10,957 nt of DNA from Prevotellaceae bacterium. Its GTDB lineage: Bacteria > Bacteroidota > Bacteroidia > Bacteroidales > UBA932. Shown piece by piece: positions 1 through 6,700 of the stretch. The stretch covers positions 1-10,957 of the forward strand of contig JAIRUB010000213.1 of NCBI GenBank assembly GCA_031254635.1, in the 5' to 3' direction. The translations under genes were made by a program, and so were the position numbers. Each line of letters starts with the position of its first letter. The first letter of the stretch is position 1. Below the pieces are notes generated by a model. That model did no database searches. It was not told the DNA's origin and saw only the letters and a list, made by a program, of their open reading frames with translations.

Positions 1-242
1 CTCCATTTGTTAATAAATACATCGGCCTCTGCGTAATATGTATGATAAGGCGAGGGCGAACTTGTAAATTGATTGCGATAGCTGACTCCGGCATGTACAG
101 AGCCAAAAATGCCGGTATAGGCCGGATTAGTATATAACATACCCGAATAAGGATGGTTAAAAACCACATCCTGCCCCTTTGCCGTCTGGAAAGAAAACAA
201 TAATCCCAAGATTCCTATGATACAATATCTTCGGTATTTCAT
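1..242 (-). CDS. PorP/SprF-family type IX secretion membrane protein (5' part only)
   Basis: The reading frame starts at the ATG at 242 (minus strand) and stays open to the window edge, giving 80 codons of an expected roughly 300. It begins MKYRRYCIIGILGLLFSFQ and has a signal peptide with likely cleavage near TAKGQ (residues 20-24). The mature start contains F-N-H-P-Y-S-G-M-L-Y-T-NPAYTG. An NPAYTG-type motif shortly after the signal peptide is the hallmark of the PorP/SprF family, outer-membrane barrels linked to type IX secretion and gliding. Many paralogues exist in Bacteroidota, so this need not be the core PorP. The gene is divergent from porV across about 90 bp. A TATTTTTG match to the TAnnTTTG -7 element lies at 255-248, only 5 nt from the start codon, which would imply a nearly leaderless mRNA or a chance match in AT-rich DNA. 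Family assignment is fairly sure; the specific role is not. Confidence 0.8.
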   Translation of the reverse strand, partial: MKYRRYCIIGILGLLFSFQTAKGQDVVFNHPYSGMLYTNPAYTGIFGSVHAGVSYRNQFTSSPSPYHTYYAEADVFINKW

Positions 243-275
243 TACCACAAAAATAGTAAAAAAAATTAAAAGTAG

Positions 276-306
276 TGTGTTTTATCTAAAAATATGACTA
301 AATTTG
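276..306 (+). promoter_or_regulatory. Bacteroidota-type promoter of porV
   Basis: TAAATTTG at 299-306 matches the Bacteroidota primary sigma -7 consensus TAnnTTTG exactly. TGTG at 276-279, one base off the TTTG -33 element, precedes it by 19 nt, within the usual spacing. The predicted transcript would start near 313, about 20 nt before the ATG at 333. This lies downstream of an in-frame ATG at 294, so that earlier start could not be on the transcript, which supports 333 as the porV start. Confidence 0.6.
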
Positions 307-332
307 TAAACTTAAAATATAATATAATAACT

Positions 333-1556
333 ATGCGAACTCCTTTTAAAATACTCCCACTCATTGTTTTTCTTCTATTGATTAATGAAACTTGGGCTCA
401 AACTAATCCAATTACGGATGATAGCCCTCTTAGAACGGCCATGCCAATTCTTACCGTTGCTCCCGATGCCAGGTCTTCTGCTATGGGTGATATTGGAGCT
501 GCTACTGCGCCGTCAATCAATGACCAGGCCTGGAACTGTGCAAAATATGTTTTCAATGAATACGATATGGGCGTATCGCTTTCGTATATCCCTTGGATGC
601 GTAATGTGGGTTCTACCAATATTAATCTTTTGTACCTAACCGGATTCTACAGGATTGATGAACAACAGGCTATAGCCGCTTCTATCCGATTTTTCTCCTT
701 GGGGACTCTTGATTTTAAGGATGATTATGGAAATCCGGTTCGTTTGTCTAATCCCAACGAGTTTGCTATTGATGTTTCCTATTCTTTACGCTTGGGTGAA
801 TTTTTTTCTATAGGAGCAGCCTTTCGTTATCTTCGTTCCGACTTGTCGGGTGGCAAATATGTCAGCACATCGGTAGTAATGTCGCCGGCTAATGGAGTTG
901 CAGCCGATGTCGGCTTTTTCTATAACCAAGTTCTTCATCGGAATAGTTTGTTCTCTAATGTGTCGGCAGGGCTATCTATTACCAACATAGGTACGAAAAT
1001 GGGGTATACCTATAATGAATCTTTTGAAAATAAGCATTTTCTACCTACCACCTTACGTTTAGCGGTAGGTACGGAAATGAATCTCAGCTATAATCATTCC
1101 TTAGCTTTGTCTTTGGAGTTAAGTAAATTTTTAGTGCCTACCCCTCCGATTTACGCAAGGGATGACCAGGGCTACATCATATTTGATAATGACAAACCGG
1201 TGATAGCGGCCGGAAAGGACGATAAGGTATCTGTACCTCTGGGAATGATCCAATCTTTTTATGATGCTCCGGGTGGATTTTCTGAAGAATTGCGGGAAAT
1301 TATGACAGGTCTTGGAGCAGAATATAATTATGCCGATTTTTTTAAGGTTCGGGCAGGTTTTTATTATGACCCGAAAAATGCACAACACCGTTATGTTACA
1401 ATGGGTTTTGGAATAGTATTTTCCTTATTTACCCTTTCCAAGGCCTCCATTGATCTTTCGTATCTTGTACCAACAGTGTCAGGGCTCCAAAGCCCTTTAG
1501 CCAACACTATCCGTGTTACTCTGGGTGTGAATATAGGAGAATCTAACAAGTACTAA
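333..1556 (+). CDS. porV: Type IX secretion system outer-membrane protein PorV (LptO)
   Basis: This 407-residue protein is close in length to known PorV. Residues 1-22 are a signal peptide (basic start, Leu/Ile core, WA before Q23). The mature N-terminus has the PorV signature PILTVAPDARSSAMGDIGAA at 38-57, followed by Q-x-W-N-C-A-K-Y around 65-72. The rest alternates like a FadL-type beta-barrel and ends in short strands. PorV works in the outer membrane: it receives cargo from the SprA translocon and, with PorU, PorQ and PorZ, forms the attachment complex that removes C-terminal signals and links cargo to lipid. The in-frame ATG at 294 would add a polar, non-signal-like 13-residue leader and overlaps the -7 promoter element, so 333 is preferred. 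porU, often directly upstream of porV, is absent; the upstream gene is divergent. ispF follows after 10 nt, so the two are probably co-transcribed. One oddity is NCAK where I recall NPAK in most homologues. Confidence 0.93.
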   Translation: MRTPFKILPLIVFLLLINETWAQTNPITDDSPLRTAMPILTVAPDARSSAMGDIGAATAPSINDQAWNCAKYVFNEYDMGVSLSYIPWMRNVGSTNINLLYLTGFYRIDEQQAIAASIRFFSLGTLDFKDDYGNPVRLSNPNEFAIDVSYSLRLGEFFSIGAAFRYLRSDLSGGKYVSTSVVMSPANGVAADVGFFYNQVLHRNSLFSNVSAGLSITNIGTKMGYTYNESFENKHFLPTTLRLAVGTEMNLSYNHSLALSLELSKFLVPTPPIYARDDQGYIIFDNDKPVIAAGKDDKVSVPLGMIQSFYDAPGGFSEELREIMTGLGAEYNYADFFKVRAGFYYDPKNAQHRYVTMGFGIVFSLFTLSKASIDLSYLVPTVSGLQSPLANTIRVTLGVNIGESNKY

Positions 1557-1566
1557 AAGATGGCTA

Positions 1567-2046
1567 ATGATCATACGTATAGGTAATGGATACGATGTCC
1601 ACCGGCTGGCGGAAGGCTTGGATTTATGGTTAGGCGGTTGTCATATTCCCCATCGTAAGGGAGCAGTAGCACATTCCGATGGTGATGTGTTAATTCATGC
1701 TATTTGTGACGCTTTACTCGGCGCAGCTGCACTCCGTGACATCGGTTATCATTTTCCCTATACTAATCCTAAATATAAAGGTATAGCCAGCAAGAAGTTA
1801 CTAGAAGAAACGGTTGCTTTGATTCGTAAAGCCGGCTATGAAATAAGCAACATTGATACCACCATTTGTTTGCAGCAGCCAAAAATCAGCGAATATATTC
1901 CTCTAATGCAACAAACACTTGCAGCCATATTGCAAATTGATGACACACAGCTCTCTATTAAAGCTACTACTACGGAAGCCCTTGGTTTTGTGGGAAGAGA
2001 AGAAGGTATAGCCGCCTATGCTGTAGTATTGCTGGTAGCCTGTTAA
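1567..2046 (+). CDS. ispF: 2-C-methyl-D-erythritol 2,4-cyclodiphosphate synthase
   Basis: IspF converts 4-diphosphocytidyl-2-C-methylerythritol 2-phosphate to the 2,4-cyclodiphosphate, releasing CMP, in the cytosolic non-mevalonate isoprenoid pathway. The 159-residue length is normal for this homotrimeric enzyme. The metal ligands D10, H12 (GNGYDVHRL) and H44 are present, as are the flexible loop HSDGD (36-40), the substrate-loop aspartate D58 in DIGYHF, and the C-terminal ATTTEALGFVGREEGIA (133-149) with the conserved Thr/Thr/Glu. FPYTNP at 63-68 replaces the usual FPDTDP, so two acidic positions near the active site are Tyr and Asn. An ATG at 1560 is in another frame; the ATG at 1567 gives the standard start. 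The gene lies 10 nt after porV, and I recall the same porV-ispF order in Porphyromonas gingivalis. Confidence 0.96.
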   Translation: MIIRIGNGYDVHRLAEGLDLWLGGCHIPHRKGAVAHSDGDVLIHAICDALLGAAALRDIGYHFPYTNPKYKGIASKKLLEETVALIRKAGYEISNIDTTICLQQPKISEYIPLMQQTLAAILQIDDTQLSIKATTTEALGFVGREEGIAAYAVVLLVAC

Positions 2047-2082
2047 AAAATATTAACAAAATAATGGAATGTAACAAAAAAA

Positions 2083-2187
2083 ATGTATATTTATGGTTTG
2101 CTCCAAAAGATAAGCGAACAAGACAGTTTATCTTTTGAAGTATTTGATTTATTAGAAAAAGAGTATAAACTTATGACAATTAATTAA
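2083..2187 (+). CDS. Possible small ORF between ispF and the OmpA lipoprotein gene
   Basis: A 34-codon frame begins at the ATG at 2083 after an A-run and ends with TAA at 2185-2187, 5 nt before the next gene. It would encode a Leu/Glu/Lys-rich peptide starting MYIYGLLQKISEQ, with an amphipathic helix-like middle (FEVFDLLEKEYKL). I recognise no family. It has no clear ribosome-binding site, though this is common in Bacteroidota. It could be a real small protein, an upstream leader ORF, a remnant of a longer gene, or chance. It overlaps the inverted repeat at 2104-2137. Confidence 0.25.
   Translation: MYIYGLLQKISEQDSLSFEVFDLLEKEYKLMTIN
2104..2137 (+). terminator. Inverted repeat after ispF; weak terminator or leader hairpin
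   Basis: CAAAAGATAAGC (2104-2115) pairs with GTTTATCTTTTG (2126-2137) around a 10-nt loop, 12 bp with one G-T wobble. The stem is AT-rich and no T-run follows immediately, so it is not a classical intrinsic terminator. It lies 57 nt after the ispF stop and 55 nt before the OmpA lipoprotein start, so it could end the porV-ispF message or shape the leader of the next one. Confidence 0.35.
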
Positions 2188-2192
2188 ATGTA

Positions 2193-2876
2193 ATGAAAAA
2201 AATAAAATTATTTGTAGCACTTGCTATAAGTGCGGGAATCATCTTCTCAGGGTGTGGTGCAAGTAACACCGTTAAAGGCGCGGCCATTGGCGGCGGCGGC
2301 GGAGTTGTAGCAGGAACCATTGTCGGAGCTTTGATTGGCCAGGGAAAAGGCGCAGCTATCGGTGCTGCTGTCGGCGGCGTGGTTGGCGCAGGCGCCGGAG
2401 CTATTATCGGCAATAAAATGGATAAACAAAAAGCCGAATTGGAACAAATTAACGGTACACAAGTAGAAACTGTTACAGATTGTAATGGTTTACAGGCTAT
2501 TAAAGTGGTTTTTGATAGTGGTATTTTGTTTGCTTCAGGAAAGAGCGAATTAAGCATTGCTTCTAAAACTTCATTGACCAATTTTGCAACCTCTTTGAAG
2601 AATAATCCGGATACCGATGTAGCCATCTATGGCCATACCGATAGTCAGGGCGGCGATAATGTTAATGTCCCCTTGTCAGAGAAACGTGCCTTGTCGGTGC
2701 AAAATTATTTGGCTATGCAAGGGGTTGGTGCCGGTCGTATGGCTGCTTTTGGTAGAGGTTCTTCAGAACCTGTTGCTGTAGAAGATACAAGAGGCGTTCA
2801 GGCGCTGAACCGCCGGGTGGAAATATACATCTCAGCGAATGCTCAAATGATTCAAGATGCCGAGCAAGGCAGATAA
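2193..2876 (+). CDS. Glycine-zipper OmpA-family outer-membrane lipoprotein
   Basis: This 227-residue protein has three parts. Residues 1-21 are a lipoprotein signal with lipobox FSGC; C21 would be lipidated. Residues about 29-74 are a glycine zipper, runs of GAAIG/GAxxG that can form a membrane-associated helical hairpin. Residues about 100-215 are an OmpA C-terminal domain: KVVFDSGILFASGKSEL, then YGHTDSQGGDNVNVPLSEKR (146-165) and the final LNRRVEI (205-211). In OmpA domains an Asp and an Arg at positions like D150 and R208 bind the diaminopimelate of peptidoglycan, so it should tether the outer membrane to the wall. The layout resembles E. coli YiaD. The zipper-coding DNA is markedly GC-richer than the surroundings (GGCGGCGGCGG), probably through Gly/Ala codons rather than transfer. 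An ATG at 2188 is out of frame; 2193 directly precedes the basic signal-peptide start. It is probably monocistronic. The OmpA family is certain; the exact orthologue is not named. Confidence 0.93.
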   Translation: MKKIKLFVALAISAGIIFSGCGASNTVKGAAIGGGGGVVAGTIVGALIGQGKGAAIGAAVGGVVGAGAGAIIGNKMDKQKAELEQINGTQVETVTDCNGLQAIKVVFDSGILFASGKSELSIASKTSLTNFATSLKNNPDTDVAIYGHTDSQGGDNVNVPLSEKRALSVQNYLAMQGVGAGRMAAFGRGSSEPVAVEDTRGVQALNRRVEIYISANAQMIQDAEQGR

Positions 2877-2905
2877 TTGCCTCTGTTTTAGCTAATCTAA
2901 AATAC

Positions 2906-2917
2906 CCCCTGAAGGGG
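2906..2917 (+). terminator. CCCC-TGAA-GGGG hairpin after the OmpA lipoprotein gene
   Basis: Four C at 2906-2909 and four G at 2914-2917 form a short GC stem around TGAA, 29 nt after the stop codon, followed by A/T-rich DNA but no T-run. It may help end the transcript. The CCCCTGAAGGGG core also resembles short palindromes that I recall being scattered through Bacteroidota intergenic DNA. Confidence 0.35.
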
Positions 2918-2942
2918 CCGAAAATAAATATTTGAAAACTTA

Positions 2943-3083
2943 ATGGCAAAGGTAGAAAATATTTTTCGAGCTATTCAGTAAATAAAATTCAAATTCCAGC
3001 AAGTTCATTTTGAAGATGTTGATTTTTTTGTAGCTACCGTGCATTACCCCGAAAATACAGTTTCATTGCCAAAATCGTGGTAA
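2943..3083 (+). pseudogene. Broken ORF fragment of unknown origin
   Basis: From the ATG at 2943 the frame reads MAKVENIFRAIQ, meets TAA at 2979-2981, then stays open for another 33 codons (ending TVSLPKSW) to a second TAA at 3081-3083. The second part looks protein-like (FQQVHFEDVDFFVATVHYP), suggesting a decayed gene with an in-frame stop rather than random DNA. The second stop is directly next to the inserted IS630-type element. I do not recognise the family. Readthrough, a sequencing error, or pure chance remain possible. Confidence 0.3.
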
Positions 3084-3086
3084 TAT

Positions 3087-3114
3087 GAATTTGAAAAATA
3101 AATCAGTCTAATAT
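3087..3114 (+). repeat. Left terminal inverted repeat of the IS630-type element
   Basis: These 28 bp match the reverse complement of 3551-3578 without mismatch; after one further mismatch three more bases (TTG) also pair. TA precedes the repeat at 3084-3085. Confidence 0.85.
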
Positions 3115-3550
3115 ATTGAGGCAAGCATCGCCGATGTTTCAACCTCGCCTAAGATGCTGCTGGTAATGAAGAGAGCCGGTGAATCCGGTATATCCAAGCG
3201 AGAACTGATGGATAGCATTGGCGTCTGCAGTTAAAGTATTCAAAACTGGCGTACAGTCTACCAGCGCGGTGGGATGGACGAATTCGCAAAAAACAATCCG
3301 AAAGAATATAAAATTATCGTGTTAGACAGTGGAGCTTTTCACAAAGCAAAGAGATTGAAAAATACCTCATAACATTACTTTACTATTCCTACCACCATAC
3401 GCACCGGAACTTAATCCGGCTGAAAAAAGAGGGCATCATATCAAAAAAAACTTACCAACAAATACTTCAATACGCTTGACGAAATTAGTGACTTTTTTTC
3501 TCATACTATTCAAAACATTACCTCTGATATGGTAAAATCAATTCTACAAA
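3115..3550 (+). pseudogene. Degraded, internally deleted IS630-family transposase
   Basis: An N-terminal helix-turn-helix part is readable from about 3115 (SGISKRELMDSIGV, then SIQNWRTVYQRGG), interrupted by TAA at 3232-3234. It runs in frame directly into the C-terminal catalytic part: KEYKIIVLDSGAFHKAK carries the second catalytic Asp. After a frameshift at the A-run near 3358-3362 comes LPPYAPELNPAEK with the catalytic Glu. After a compensating shift near 3440-3457 the original frame returns as FNTLDEISDFF and NITSDMVKSI. The stretch between the helix-turn-helix and the second Asp, including the first catalytic Asp, is missing. Roughly 140 codons remain of about 330. It cannot encode an active enzyme. 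Confidence 0.8.
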
Positions 3551-3578
3551 ATATTAGACTGATTTATTTTTCAAATTC
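3551..3578 (+). repeat. Right terminal inverted repeat of the IS630-type element
   Basis: Exact 28-bp reverse complement of 3087-3114; followed by G and then TA at 3580-3581, the matching half of the target duplication. Confidence 0.85.
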
Positions 3579-3599
3579 GTATAATCAAATCTTCCAATC

Positions 3600-3630
3600 G
3601 GGTGTGAAAAAGTTCTCTCGGCTTACACCC
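3600..3630 (-). terminator. Weak hairpin downstream of the alpha-2-macroglobulin gene
   Basis: GGGTGT (3600-3605) pairs with ACACCC (3625-3630), extended by one G-T and one A-T pair, around a 15-nt loop. It is 71 nt past the stop codon of the leftward gene. No U-run follows on the minus strand, so termination here is only a possibility. The rest of 3582-3700 shows nothing else. Confidence 0.25.
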
Positions 3631-3700
3631 TTTACCTTTCATACCTTTATATCCTAATCCCTTAGTTTCTTAATCATTTAGTCTCTCAGTCACCCTTCCC

Positions 3701-6700
3701 CTACTCCACCACTGTTATCCGTATCCCTTCGCTATGGGTAGTGAATTCGAGGGCATACATACATTGCAATGAAGTTATGCCGTTCGAAAATTCACCTTGC
3801 TGCGTGGCAAACAAATCATATTCGAACACATAAGTTCCCTGAGGCAAATAAGATATAAAGAAATTCACTGCAGCATCACGGATGGATTCATAATAGCCTA
3901 AGCCGCCCTGCCATTTGTAGTCCGACAAGGCATTTACCGGCTCAAAAGCCGCTGCACGCATATCTTTCAGATGTACGTATTCCATATCGCGGTCAGCACG
4001 TATTTTTATGCGTACGGTAACTTTATCGCCTACTTTTATCATAGCATTGGAAGTGATTTCTTTCAATACAGGCCCGGTGGGTGAATTAGTTTTTACAAAT
4101 AACTGCTTATTGATTTTTACGCTTGTTTCTGCCGATGTAATTTTATCTAATTGCTCAAAATATTGCCAATAAGCAGCGCCCCAAGCTATGTTGGCATTAG
4201 GATTGTTTACCGTTATCTTACCCATCTCGGATTTTACCTCTTCTCCCTTCCACGATGTTTTGAAGTAGCCTGTTCCGGCCTCCGGCCGATTGGCAACATC
4301 TAAGGCATAGGGGTCAATTTTTTTGCCGCCAAGGGTGATTTCGCATAATTGATCACTGCTTAAAATACTATGCGGCGAAACTTTTTGCCCGGCTTGCGTA
4401 GCAGGCGATATCAACAAGGCATACACCGCCTCGGCTGTAGCCTTGGTGGTTTTCCAATCGGTGGTTTGCTTCTGTTTAAGCAGCCAAGTTTTCATATCGT
4501 TCACCGCTTTGGCGTCGTTCCCTATTTCATTGAACAGTTCAATCATCAGCGCTTGTGTTTCAATAGGCGCCTGATACCACCAGCCACGATTTTCATTACG
4601 CCAGTACATACCCATCTCCTCGCTATGCAAGGCTGTTTCGCTAAACGAGCGCAGGATTAGTTGTGCTGTTTTGCCATCATCGTAGCGATGCAGGGACAAT
4701 GCCAGCATACCTTTCATATAGTTGTTCTGCTTTGTCCAGTAAGTTGCCGCCTGTGTTTTATAGAAACTCAGCGCCTCTTGCGTTGCTTGTGGAACAGGGA
4801 AATCTTTCAAAAAGAAACTACGGGCATATAGATAATGTATAGCCAAATAATTCAGATGCTCCTCTTTCTTATAATCCTGTTTATTCTTTTCTGCCTGTTT
4901 TTTCAATTCCTTCAAATCTTCCGCCAAACGTTCATCTATATATTTAATCGCCTTGCGCAACATGTTGTCAGATGCTTTGGTTGGCACAGTCATTTTGCGC
5001 AGATGTCCGATACCTGCTACTATATGCTGCGTAATATAACGGTCGTCGCGGCCGCCGCGGAACCAGGGGAAGCCGCCGTTAGATGCTTGCGCTTCTTCCA
5101 ACTTACGCAAGGCCGAAGCCATTTCGCTGCTCATGCGGTTCAAGTCGAATAACAAAGCCACTCTCTGTTTGCGTTCTCCCTCATTGTGCGCTGCACGCAC
5201 CCAGGGCGTTTCTTCCAACAGGAGCGATTTCAGTTCCTCGTTCTTTTCCAAATTCGACAATAAGGCATTGGGCTGATAGTTTCGCCAAATGTCAAACACC
5301 TGCTTAATTTTCGGGTCGCTGTTTACAATATAGGCAGCAATACTATTGGCATAGTAGCGGGCAAACACCTGCTCGGCACATTCGTAAGGATACTCCATGA
5401 TGTAAGGCAGGGCTTGCACCGCATACCAGGCGGGATTGGAAGTAAACTCAATGGTGTAAGCATGATTTCTCAAAGTCTTGCTATTGTTTTGCAGGAGCTT
5501 TGTGAATTCATACGATTTGCTTTGATTAGCGCCAATGGGCAGCGGCAGGCTTTCGGTTACCAACATACGGTTAGTTAATACGGGAATGGTGCTTTCTTCA
5601 CCATCAGAAGCCCCACCCCGGCCCTCTCCCAAGGGGAGGGAGGTGGCTACAATGCGGTAAGTAACCGCTTGCAGGCCTTCGGGTATGTATAATTTCCAAC
5701 TTAGCAATTTGTTTTCGCCATCGTCCAAATTTGTGGTTGGTGTCAGTTCTTCGCCTTTGAGAATAAGGGACACAGGGTGCATAGTCAAAGCGTCGAAAAA
5801 TTCCAACTGTGTTTTCACTCTTAAGGATTGCCCCGAAATATTCGATAATTTGGTGCTGAAATAAATGGTATCGTTTTCACGGAAGAAACGCGGTGCATTC
5901 GTGAAAATCATCAGGTCTTTTTGGGTTACTAATTCTTTGCTTATACTTCCTACTTTTAAGTCCTGGGTCCAGGCTAAGCCTTGCATTTTCCAACGGGTTA
6001 GGGCTTCGGGAATGGTAAAACTGACAACCGTTTCGCCCTTTTCATTGGTTTTTAGTTGCGGATAAAAGAAGGCGGTTTCATTGAAGTTTTTACGGATTTG
6101 TACGGGTTGCTGTACGTTTTCCTGTACAGGTTCTTGCACAGATTCTTCTGTGGGCGCTACTGACGGAGCTGGGGCTGCTTCTGCAGACATTTCTGCATCA
6201 AAAAATCCTTTATTGTCGGCTACTGACTCACGTGCCGCAACTGCCCCTGTAACTGCTCTACTTCTGGTAATTCCATAAGCCACTACCGTAACTTCATCAA
6301 GTCGAGTTGCATAATTTGGTTCCCAGACATATGCCCACGGCAAACGCAACTTATCATATAAACGCACAGGCGCTTCCATCCATTTATAATTCGAATTTTT
6401 CACTGTATTTTGTCCAATACGGAAAGAAGCATCTGTAGTCCATGAGGGAGTGATATATTTACTTGGCCAGGGGAAGAAACTCCAACTATGCGGCACAAAG
6501 GCATCTAAGGAAGCATCATACATTGAAGTTAGTAATTCGGCTAATACCGCATCGCCTTGTTTGTCTTTAATCGTGATGCGCCACTCTTCTTCCTGCCCGG
6601 GCTGCAACTTGTCGCGGAAAGTAGCTAATTCAACATCTAACTTTTTATTATCGTAAGGAACATTAATGGTTTTAGTGTTTGCATACACGCGATTATCTTT

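Larger units (their letters stand above)
3086..3579 (+). mobile_element. 494-bp non-autonomous IS630-type element with perfect 28-bp inverted repeats
   Basis: GAATTTGAAAAATAAATC... at 3087-3114 is the exact reverse complement of 3551-3578 over 28 bp. Outside it comes one mismatched base on each side (T3086, G3579) and then TA at both ends (3084-3085 and 3580-3581). A TA target duplication is the mark of the IS630/Tc1/mariner superfamily. The inside carries a decayed, internally deleted transposase that fits the same family. At about 0.5 kb it is well short of a full IS630 element (about 1.1 kb), so it could only move if a related transposase acted in trans. The orientation is given by the transposase remnant. 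Confidence 0.8.

Noticed and set aside
248..255. TATTTTTG on the minus strand as the promoter of the PorP/SprF-like gene
   Set aside because: It matches the -7 consensus but is 5 nt from the start codon and has no TTTG at the proper upstream distance; in AT-rich DNA this can be chance. I kept it only as a remark under the gene.
398..619. Minus-strand ORF inside porV
   Set aside because: It is a shadow of the conserved PorV N-terminal signature region and encodes nothing recognisable.
2180..2626. Minus-strand ORF with a Pro/Ala-rich product opposite the glycine zipper
   Set aside because: It is the complement of the GGC/GCC-rich zipper codons; the plus-strand gene has a lipobox and an OmpA domain, and this ORF has no start context or recognisable domain.
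3084..3581. CRISPR or phage attachment site as an explanation for the 28-bp repeats
   Set aside because: The repeats are inverted, occur only twice, flank a transposase remnant and are bordered by TA, which fits an IS630-type element instead.
4835..5152. Plus-strand ORF with a hydrophobic Ile/Leu/Phe-rich start resembling a membrane segment
   Set aside because: It lies opposite the well-conserved thioester domain of the alpha-2-macroglobulin; the hydrophobic run is the complement of Lys/Glu/Asn codons.
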